From the NCBI RefSeq assembly GCF_900108275.1, contig NZ_FNVD01000018.1, positions 1-43,132 of the forward strand: a stretch of DNA of 43,132 bases. The letters run 5' to 3'. Positions 35,639 to 41,879 of this stretch are shown here, in pieces. The notes beneath the pieces were generated by a model. That model was not told the DNA's origin. It saw only the letters and a list, made by a program, of their open reading frames with translations, and made no database searches. Position 1 is the first letter of the stretch. Every line of letters starts with the position of its first letter. This DNA is from Jhaorihella thermophila. GTDB lineage: Bacteria > Pseudomonadota > Alphaproteobacteria > Rhodobacterales > Rhodobacteraceae. A program made the translations under genes and the position numbers.

Positions 35639-36343
35639 ATGTCGCTGCAATCGCTCGACCGTACCCAATGGAGTTTTGCAGAGGCGCTGGCCCATGTGCA
35701 AAGCGTGACGGTAGCGCGGCGCGCCGCCGAGGCGGCCAAGGCGCCGCCAAAGCCGGTCCCGGCGCACAACCATTGGAACCCGCCGCAGGATCCCACCATT
35801 GCCTGGAAGGCCGAGGCGGAGAACGAGCTGCTCGTCGCTTTGCGCGATGGCGACCTCATCGCCCAGGGTCGCTACACGGAGGAGCGCCCGAACGGCTGGG
35901 GCTACGGGGGCAGCAGCGGGTTCGGTCTGCATTCGGGCTATCACAGCAGCATCCGGCCCGAGCAGTGGCGGGAGGGCAGATACAGCCTCGGGCGCCTGAC
36001 GGCGCGGGACTGGGAGTTCATCGACATCCGCATGCCGCGCTTCCTGATGAAGGCGATCTGGCCGGATTACGCGCCCGAAGTCCAACCTGCGGCCGGCACG
36101 GACACGGCGCCCTATACGACGCCCTATCTCGAACTGATGCGGGCGGCGATCGCGCATTTCGGGATCACGGCCGAGAACCAGGGCAAGAAGGACTGCCTCG
36201 TGGACTGGTTCCTCGAGCAGGAGATCGAGGGCGAGCCGGTCTCGAACAAGCTCGCCGACGCCATGGCCACGCTGATCCGGTTGCCCTCGGCGCAGCGCGG
36301 CGGGGCGAAGCGGGTGCTCGGCCCCGATCTGCGGCGCGCCTGA
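35639..36343 (+). CDS. Conserved hypothetical phage/element protein
   Basis: 234 residues from ATG 35639, GAGG upstream. No known domain is recognised. Visible features: a leading SLDRTQWSFAEALAHVQSV, a middle with NHWNPPQDPTIAWKAEAENE, LLVALRDGDLIAQGRYTEE, then RDWEFIDIRMPRFLMKAIWP, and a C-terminal part AIAHFGITAENQGKKDCLVD with WFLEQEIEGEPVSNKLADAM. The last part resembles winged-helix-like regions found at the ends of phage proteins of this type. It is divergent from the recombinase operon and bracketed by related palindromes. Real gene by codon use and context; function unknown. Confidence 0.75.
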   Translation: MSLQSLDRTQWSFAEALAHVQSVTVARRAAEAAKAPPKPVPAHNHWNPPQDPTIAWKAEAENELLVALRDGDLIAQGRYTEERPNGWGYGGSSGFGLHSGYHSSIRPEQWREGRYSLGRLTARDWEFIDIRMPRFLMKAIWPDYAPEVQPAAGTDTAPYTTPYLELMRAAIAHFGITAENQGKKDCLVDWFLEQEIEGEPVSNKLADAMATLIRLPSAQRGGAKRVLGPDLRRA

Positions 36344-36500
36344 CGCGACCGGTGCGGGCGCATGCAATCGCGTTGTCGAAGCCAACGCGATCGTGGCACG
36401 GGCCTGTCCGGTGATGGGCAATATTTCGTTTCGTGAGAGCGGGGGCGACGATCCCGTGGGTCCCAGATGCGTCAGCCGCGGATGTGGGCCGTTCCAGGGG

Positions 36501-36521
36501 AGGGGTGAACCGTTCACCCCT
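36501..36521. repeat. 21-bp perfect palindrome
   Basis: AGGGGTGAAC-C-GTTCACCCCT has perfect 10-bp arms with a one-base centre. Such symmetry suits a dimeric repressor. A related, less perfect copy is at 35540-35561 on the other side of the hypothetical gene. Confidence 0.65.
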
Positions 36522-36590
36522 TGCGCGCGGCAAAGGGGTCGCCCCACTTGTCGCGCCCGGCCGCCAGGCGCACTGTTGGAGCCACAAACA

Positions 36591-36608
36591 ACCCCTTGGG
36601 GTCACCCC
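36591..36608. repeat. Overlapping ACCCC/GGGGT/ACCCC palindromes
   Basis: ACCCC-TT-GGGGT (36591-36602) is followed without a gap by GGGGT-C-ACCCC (36598-36608), giving two overlapping palindromes that share the GGGGT half-site. Confidence 0.55.
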
Positions 36609-36639
36609 GTGATCTGACATGATTTCAATGTCTTGGCGG

Positions 36640-36654
36640 AAGGGGTCACCCCTT
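36640..36654. repeat. 15-bp perfect palindrome
   Basis: AAGGGGT-C-ACCCCTT, perfect 7-bp arms; the rightmost of the cluster upstream of the primase-helicase gene. Confidence 0.6.
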
Positions 36655-36853
36655 TTCACCGCGATGGTCAGCGGCCGGGTGGACCGGTTTCGACGTCGCG
36701 AAGGCGGGCCGAAGGGTAGCAGAACCGGGGGCAACAACGCCCTTCCTTCGGTTCCGCAGCCCCCGTGTCCACCCGTCTCTGCCACCTCCTGCAGCACACC
36801 GCCATCGGCCTCGCGCCGGCCGAAGTGCATGCGGCCGTCCCGCGGAGACAGCG

Positions 36854-39800
36854 ATGAGCGGGCGGGACTGGCGAGCCTTCGATGCCGAGCTGCGCGCGCG
36901 GGTGCCGGAACTCGCGGTTGAACTCCTGGGCAAGCCGACCTTCCGCGCGGGCCAGGAATGGCGCTGGGGGCGCAAGGGAAGCCTCGCGGTCATCGTTTCC
37001 GGCGCGCGGGCGGGGATGTGGTTCGACCACGAGGAAGGCCGGGGCGGCTGGTTCACCGACCTTGTCGGTCGCGATCTGGGCATGACGCGCGAGGATGCCA
37101 CCGACTGGATTGGCGATCGCGTCGGCATGGGCGCGCGGCACTCCGTATTGGCAAAATTCAAGGTTGGCAGAGCATACGTTGAAACGAAGCCGGCCAATCC
37201 TGACCAGCCTGATATTCGTCAGGGCGAGAGCGGCACGACGAAGGAACACGACCGCTCCGCAGATCCGGCATCGTCACGCGCTGAAGACGCCGCAGCGCGG
37301 GCCACCCGGATCTGGGACAGCGCCCGTCCCGCCCCAAAGGATCATCCCTATCTGGCCGCCAAGCGGGCCGCGCCACTCGCCCTGCGCATGGACGGACGTG
37401 GCCGTCTCGTCGTGCCGCTGCAGGATGTCGACGGGTGGATTCACAGCCTGGAGTTCATCGCGCCGGACGGGGGCAAGCGCTACCTGTCCGGCGGCGCGAA
37501 GAAGGGGCACTTCGCGGTGGTCGGTGCAGAGCCCGACCCGCTCGCGGAGCCTGGCGGTCCGCTCCTGATCTGCGAGGGCTGGGCCACCGGGGCGACCCTG
37601 CACATCGCCACAGGCCATACCGTGATCGCGGCGATGGACGCGGGCAACCTGATGCCGGTGGCCGAAGCCCTGAGGGTCCGCTTCCCCGAGGCCGATCTCG
37701 TTCTCGTCGCCGACAATGACGCGAAGCCCGACCGCGACACCAATCCCGGTGTCGAGGCCGCGCGCAAGGTGGCGCTTGCGGTCGGTGGCCGCCTCGCCGT
37801 GCCGAACCGACCCGGCGACGCCAACGACCTCTTCTGCGCCGAGGGATCGGACGCTGTCGCCGGACTGGTGGCCGGCGCGGCCCGGATCCCGCCACCGCAG
37901 CCGACCTGGCCCGCGCCGGTGCTGACGCCTGACGAGGCGCGCGCCGCTCTCGCGGACGCCATCGCCGGTTTCATGGCCGCAATCCCGGACTACTGGGCTG
38001 CCGTAGAGGCCGCACAGGAGGAGGCGAAGAACCCCGACACGGCCCGCGACCCGCTGGATTTCAACATCGTGGCAAGGGCCGCCCTGCCGCCGCTCCTCGG
38101 TCTTCCGGTCGATGTCGGTCTTGGCAAGACATCGCGCGCACGCGCCGCGATCGCGGAACTGGTCACTTCCGGCGGTCTCGGCCGCCGCAAGGTCGTCTAT
38201 GCCGTTCCACGCCACGATCTCGGCGCCGAGCAGGTTGCCGCCTTCGAGGCATTGGGGCTCACCGCCATGCTCTGGAAGGGCCGCACCGCGCCCGATCCGA
38301 CCGACGACAATCCCGACCGGCTCATGTGCCTCGACCCCGACGCAACCTTCGATGCGCTCGAGATCGAGCACCCGGTCGAACAGAGCTGCTGCAAGGTGAA
38401 GAACGGCGCGGAGCTGCTGCTCTGCCCCTTCTTCCACGACTGCGGCTACCAGCGCCAGAAGCCGCTGGCGCAGAGCGCGCAGGTCATCGTCTGCGCCCAT
38501 GACAGCCTCTTCCACATGAAGCCGAAGGCCATCGGCGAGGTCGGGCTTCTGGTCATCGACGAGGCGTTCTGGCAGTCGGGCCTGCGCGGTCTCGACGGCA
38601 AGGCGACGCTGACGCAGGACGGGCTGGAGCCCGGCCGCACCTCGCTTGTCTGCTACGGGGCGAAAGGAAAGATGGATGTCGGCGCAACAGCCGACCTGAT
38701 CGCCGCCCGCGAGCGGCTGTGCAAGGCGCTGCGGGTCACGGAGCCCGGTCCGCTGCGCCTCGGCCTCCTCGAAGCCGTGGGTCTCACCCCGGAGGATTGC
38801 CGCCACGCCGCGACGCTGGAACGCCGCCGGATGCGCGACGCGGGCCTGCGCCCCGGCATGTCCCCGACGGCGCGGCGCAAGCGCATCGAGGCGGTGCTGC
38901 CGCCAGCGGGCGAGCCATGGGCGCCGCCCGGGCGCTGCGCCACGCTCTGGCTGATCCTCGCCGAGGCGCTGGAGAACGGTCACGATGCCGCCGGCGCCGA
39001 GCTCGTCCACGAGATGACCGAGGCGGGGTCCGTCCGCGCCCTTCGCCTGCGCTGGCGCGGGCGCATGCGGACCGGCTGGGCCGCCCAGGCGCCGATCCTG
39101 CATCTCGACGCCACGCTGCGCCCGGAACTTGTCCGGACTTACCTGCCAGGGATCGACATCGGCACGCCCGTCGCCGCGCGCCAACCCCATGTCCGCGTCC
39201 GCCAGGTCACCGGCAGCCCGACCTCGGCCCGCGCCCTGACACCGGCCGCCGACGCGCCCGCGCGGGACCGCAAGGCCGCGGCCACTCGTCTGCGCGACCT
39301 CCGCGCCTGGATCGACCTCCGGGCCCGGCAGTGCCACCGCCCCGGCCAGTTGGTCGATCTCCTGGTGGTAGGGCAGAAGGCGGCGATCGATGCGCTCAGG
39401 TCGGCCGGGCTGCCGCCGCGGGTCGAGGCGGTTCATTTCAACGCGCTGAGCGGGCTCGATCGCTGGGGCGGGATCGGCGGCATGATCATTCTCGGTCGCA
39501 CGTTGCCGGCGCCGCGCACGGTAGAGCTGATCGCCATGGCGCTGACCGGCCGCGTACCGGAGCCGAACCCGAAGGACGCGGGCTGGTGGTATCCCATGGC
39601 CGTGCGCCGTGTCCGGCTTGCCGGAGACCGGAGCGCCCCGCTCGCCATGGAAGAACACGCAGATTCCATCGCCGAGGCGGTGCGCTGGACCATCTGCGAG
39701 GGCGAGCTGATCCAGGCCATGGGCCGTGGGCGCGGGGTCAACCGCAGCGCCGCCACTCCGCTCGAGATCGACCTGCTCACGGATGTGGCCCTGCCGGTCA

Positions 39801-40354
39801 CCGTCGATGCGCTGGTGCCTTGGGCCGACCTGCGCCCGACCCGGCGCAACCTGATGGCGCTCACCGGCATCGTGCTGGAGAACGCCGCCGACATGGCCGC
39901 CTGTTTTCCGGAGTTCTGGCCGACCCGCGAGGCCGCTAAGAAGGATCGGAAGAGGAAGGGGACAAATGACTATTATAGAGACCTCTATAATAGCAGAATG
40001 TCCCCCTCCTCGGTGGAGGTGACCTACCGGCCGCAAGGCGCCGGCCATCGCGCTCGGTCTGCCTGCGTCGATCTCTCCCGCATCCCCGATCCGGAAGCCT
40101 GGCTCGTGAGCCGCCTCGGGCCGCTCGCCAGCTTTGAGATTCGGCGGGACCACGCGGTCGGCGCAGTCGCTGCCTGCCGCGGCGACGCAGCGCGCCTCGA
40201 CACCCTCTCATCCCGCCTGACCGCCAGCATGCAGGCCGTGCTCGCCACGCACCGGGCAGCGCTCGACGCACTCTCCGCCCGGCTGGAGGCCGCGAAGCCC
40301 GCCGTCCTGCGGCAGCCCCAGCATCCCCAACCTAAAGAGGAGACGACCCCATGA
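36854..40354 (+). CDS. Toprim primase fused to XPD/DinG-like Fe-S helicase domain
   Basis: 1166 residues, ATG 36854 with GGAGA upstream. The N-terminal 100 residues (WRAFDAELRARVPELAVELL, then MWFDHEEGRGGWFTDLVGR) resemble phage primase leader domains. Toprim spans about 235-325: LLICEGWATGATL with catalytic Glu, then LVLVADNDAK. From 400: Walker A DVGLGKTSRARAAI (about 418), cysteines in SCCKVKNGAELLLCPFFHDC (about 510-530) spaced like an XPD/DinG Fe-S site, VIVCAHDSLF, Walker B LLVIDEAFW (about 565), and motif VI LIQAMGRGRGVNRS (about 955). The protein would prime and unwind DNA for element replication. An AT-rich palindrome lies in frame at 39958-40005. Four small genes follow, the first overlapping by 4 bases. 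Confidence 0.85.
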   Translation: MSGRDWRAFDAELRARVPELAVELLGKPTFRAGQEWRWGRKGSLAVIVSGARAGMWFDHEEGRGGWFTDLVGRDLGMTREDATDWIGDRVGMGARHSVLAKFKVGRAYVETKPANPDQPDIRQGESGTTKEHDRSADPASSRAEDAAARATRIWDSARPAPKDHPYLAAKRAAPLALRMDGRGRLVVPLQDVDGWIHSLEFIAPDGGKRYLSGGAKKGHFAVVGAEPDPLAEPGGPLLICEGWATGATLHIATGHTVIAAMDAGNLMPVAEALRVRFPEADLVLVADNDAKPDRDTNPGVEAARKVALAVGGRLAVPNRPGDANDLFCAEGSDAVAGLVAGAARIPPPQPTWPAPVLTPDEARAALADAIAGFMAAIPDYWAAVEAAQEEAKNPDTARDPLDFNIVARAALPPLLGLPVDVGLGKTSRARAAIAELVTSGGLGRRKVVYAVPRHDLGAEQVAAFEALGLTAMLWKGRTAPDPTDDNPDRLMCLDPDATFDALEIEHPVEQSCCKVKNGAELLLCPFFHDCGYQRQKPLAQSAQVIVCAHDSLFHMKPKAIGEVGLLVIDEAFWQSGLRGLDGKATLTQDGLEPGRTSLVCYGAKGKMDVGATADLIAARERLCKALRVTEPGPLRLGLLEAVGLTPEDCRHAATLERRRMRDAGLRPGMSPTARRKRIEAVLPPAGEPWAPPGRCATLWLILAEALENGHDAAGAELVHEMTEAGSVRALRLRWRGRMRTGWAAQAPILHLDATLRPELVRTYLPGIDIGTPVAARQPHVRVRQVTGSPTSARALTPAADAPARDRKAAATRLRDLRAWIDLRARQCHRPGQLVDLLVVGQKAAIDALRSAGLPPRVEAVHFNALSGLDRWGGIGGMIILGRTLPAPRTVELIAMALTGRVPEPNPKDAGWWYPMAVRRVRLAGDRSAPLAMEEHADSIAEAVRWTICEGELIQAMGRGRGVNRSAATPLEIDLLTDVALPVTVDALVPWADLRPTRRNLMALTGIVLENAADMAACFPEFWPTREAAKKDRKRKGTNDYYRDLYNSRMSPSSVEVTYRPQGAGHRARSACVDLSRIPDPEAWLVSRLGPLASFEIRRDHAVGAVAACRGDAARLDTLSSRLTASMQAVLATHRAALDALSARLEAAKPAVLRQPQHPQPKEETTP
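39958..40005. repeat. AT-rich nested palindrome inside the primase-helicase coding sequence
   Basis: Outer arms GGGGACA (39958-39964) and TGTCCCC (39999-40005) enclose inner arms CTATTATAGAG (39970-39980) and CTCTATAATAG (39983-39993), both perfect. The central 34 bases have 10 G/C in a gene otherwise strongly GC-rich, and use AGA codons twice. The frame is kept: GTNDYYRDLYNSRMSP. It looks like a short palindromic element inserted in frame, or a structured protein-binding site. Confidence 0.7.
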
Positions 40355-40878
40355 GTTACGACAGGATCCGCCTTTACGACGCCGGCCGCTTCCACGACAC
40401 GGAGCTGCCCGACTGGTATCACAAGGCCGAACGGCTCAGCGAGACCGAACGCGTGGATTTCCACCGGGCCTTCGACCGCGTCCTCGATTGCGAGCACACG
40501 CTCCTGACCGAAGAAGGCCTGCTGGGCGGCGCGCTCGAGATCCGGTTCTGGCCGAGCGAGATCCACGGCATTTTCGTGCTGGTCGAAACACCGCTGTCCA
40601 TTGTCGAGCAGATCGTCATCCTGAACCCGGCCGATTGGCTGCCCTTCCTCTCCCGTTACCTGGCGCCATTGATCACCGTCGCCAATCAGAGCTCCCTTAT
40701 CGCGCACCACAACAGGATCGGCAACGCCTTCATCGCCTGGGCACGCCATGGCGAAGGCAGCCATGTCGACAGGGAGACGGGCCTCAGCCGTATCGACCTC
40801 GACAACGACCGCACCCGGCGAATGGCGCAACAGGCCCGCGCGGCCATGGAACGAGAACGGCGTGAGGGGCGGGCATGA
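40351..40878 (+). CDS. Hypothetical protein of the primase operon
   Basis: 175 residues; ATG 40351 follows GAGGAGA and overlaps the primase stop by 4 bases. The sequence has DRIRLYDAGRFHDTELPDWY, RAFDRVLDCEHTLLTEEGLL, FWPSEIHGIFVLVETPLSIV, and ends in a charged helix RRMAQQARAAMERERREG. No family is recognised and no transmembrane segment is evident. The strict coupling with the primase gene suggests a role in replication or its control. Confidence 0.7.
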   Translation: MSYDRIRLYDAGRFHDTELPDWYHKAERLSETERVDFHRAFDRVLDCEHTLLTEEGLLGGALEIRFWPSEIHGIFVLVETPLSIVEQIVILNPADWLPFLSRYLAPLITVANQSSLIAHHNRIGNAFIAWARHGEGSHVDRETGLSRIDLDNDRTRRMAQQARAAMERERREGRA

Positions 40879-41081
40879 GACGGATGCGTTTCACTCCGCC
40901 GGGCCAAGGCGGCCGGCGCCGTGACCCTGAACAGGTCAAGCGGGAGGGATGGCTTGAGCAGGGCATTTTCGCCGTCGATGTCGACGACCCCCGTCTGACC
41001 TGGCCCGAGCGTGAATTGGTGGAACAGCTGGGCACCAGGCTCTACGGGCCGCGCCCGGAGGAAGAGGTGCGCCATGGCTGA
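40875..41081 (+). CDS. Small hypothetical protein
   Basis: 68 residues; ATG 40875 overlaps the previous stop (ATGA), and its own stop overlaps the next gene by 8 bases. Basic N-terminus MRRMRFTPPGQGGRRRDPEQ, then WLEQGIFAVDVDDPRLTWPE. No domain is recognised. The tight packing on both sides supports it as translated. Confidence 0.6.
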   Translation: MRRMRFTPPGQGGRRRDPEQVKREGWLEQGIFAVDVDDPRLTWPERELVEQLGTRLYGPRPEEEVRHG

Positions 41082-41454
41082 AAGGAAGATCTGGACCGCG
41101 AACGACGTTGCCGATCATTTCGAGGAGGCGTTTCGCACGTTGCGAAAGCTGCCGCCCGTGAAAGCGCGGGGATATTTCAACGCCTGGCCCGACGTCGTGC
41201 GGTCGGCGCGTGAGATCGCGGCGATGGAACCGCAACCGATGCGGGTCTGGCCGTCTGCTTCGGCGATCACCCGCCTTGAGATGACCTTCGACTGGGTGCT
41301 CTGGATCGAGGAGGACGAGCGCAAGCTGGTCTGGTCCCGCGCCGCCCGTGTGCCGTGGAAGCAGATCAGCGGCGAGCTGGGCTGCGATCGTACCACCGCG
41401 TGGCGGCGCTGGCAGATCGCGCTCACCAAGATCGCCTCACGACTGAATGCGTGA
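41074..41454 (+). CDS. DUF6362-family HTH protein
   Basis: 126 residues from ATG 41074. It begins MAERKIWTANDVADHFEEAF and has RTLRKLPPVKARGYFNAWPD, then RLEMTFDWVLWIEEDERKLV and a C-terminal helix-turn-helix VPWKQISGELGCDRTTAWRR. This matches DUF6362 proteins, small DNA-binding proteins common just before the packaging and modification genes of alphaproteobacterial prophages. A transcription-control role is likely but unproven. It ends the primase transcript; a promoter-like region, terminator and hairpins follow. Confidence 0.8.
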   Translation: MAERKIWTANDVADHFEEAFRTLRKLPPVKARGYFNAWPDVVRSAREIAAMEPQPMRVWPSASAITRLEMTFDWVLWIEEDERKLVWSRAARVPWKQISGELGCDRTTAWRRWQIALTKIASRLNA

Positions 41455-41465
41455 GTGAATCCAAT

Positions 41466-41493
41466 GTGTTGCAACACTTTTGTGTTCGACACA
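41466..41493. promoter_or_regulatory. Adjacent palindromes, candidate operator/promoter
   Basis: GTGTTGCAACAC (41466-41477) is a perfect 12-bp palindrome; TGTGT-TCG-ACACA (41481-41493) follows three bases later. A possible -10 (TATCCG, about 41513) lies downstream. The pair could be the operator of a transcript reading rightwards. Confidence 0.45.
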
Positions 41494-41526
41494 TGCAACA
41501 AATCCGTGCTATCCGTAGGGCATGAT

Positions 41527-41562
41527 GGGGAGAGTGCGTTGGAAGACGGCTCTCCCCGTTTT
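41527..41562 (+). terminator. Rho-independent-like terminator
   Basis: GGGGAGAG (41527-41534) and CTCTCCCC (41550-41557) are perfect inverted arms around 15 bases, followed by GTTTT. It may end the primase/DUF6362 transcript or a short RNA started at the palindromes just before it. Confidence 0.6.
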
Positions 41563-41792
41563 CATTGGCGGATACCCATCGGGTCCCCGGAATCCACCGA
41601 AGGGTCCAGATGGGGTCCAATCCACTAACCCTTTGAATTCTTGGTTCCTTCTGGGCCGGATACGTATGCTGGCGGGCTTGGCGCGCAATATCGCCAGCGA
41701 CAGGGCCGGTTTTTTGGGAAGCCACCCGGAATCCGGATCCACCCAAACCCCGCGTAAACCCCAATAAACACTGGCCTTTCGGCCGGATACCC

Positions 41793-41836
41793 CCGGATGC
41801 CGCTGGACCCCGCGAGGAGTCCAGCGCGGCATCCGG
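41793..41836. repeat. Long imperfect inverted repeat before the methyltransferase gene
   Basis: CCGGATGCCGCTGGAC (41793-41808) pairs with GTCCAGCGCGGCATCCGG (41819-41836), apart from a two-base bulge, across a 10-base loop. No T-run follows. It could fold in the leader of the gene at 41880. Confidence 0.6.
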
Positions 41837-41879
41837 AATCCGCCGCGCTGGGATCCACCACATTCACGGAACACTGCCC

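Larger units (their letters stand above)
36344..36853. other. 510-bp non-coding region rich in GGGGT/ACCCC palindromes
   Basis: No gene is supported. The interval between the hypothetical protein and the primase-helicase contains at least four palindromic motifs built on GGGGT/ACCCC (36501-36521, 36535-36545, 36591-36608, 36640-36654). Centres lie at about 36511, 36540, 36603 and 36647. The remaining 200 bp before the primase start has no obvious repeat. Operators or an origin with iteron-like sites are the leading explanations; no T-runs follow the palindromes, so terminators are unlikely. Confidence 0.6.
41455..41879. other. 425-bp non-coding region with palindromes, terminator and long hairpin
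   Basis: No convincing gene. Starting at the left it holds two palindromes (41466-41477, 41481-41493), a rho-independent-like terminator (41527-41562), irregularly repeated GGAATCC/GGATCCACC motifs (about 41578-41862), a GGCC-TTTC-GGCC hairpin (41773-41784), and a long inverted repeat (41793-41836) ending 43 bases before the methyltransferase start. A short 81-codon frame at 41522-41767 has no support. Confidence 0.55.

Noticed and set aside
36501-36654. Palindromes considered as terminators
   Set aside because: None is followed by a T-run and several have a one-base centre that cannot form an RNA loop; protein-binding sites are more likely.
37274-40153. 959-codon open frame on the minus strand
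   Set aside because: It is fully antisense to the primase-helicase gene, shows no domain pattern and has the low-complexity Arg/Gly/Ala composition of GC-rich shadow frames.
41522-41767. 81-codon frame in the non-coding region
   Set aside because: It runs through the terminator hairpin, has no clear ribosome site and no family resemblance.
41578-41862. Recurring GGAATCC/GGATCCACC motifs, considered as a CRISPR-like array
   Set aside because: The copies are 7-9 bases, irregularly spaced and not separated by equal-length spacers; no cas genes are present.
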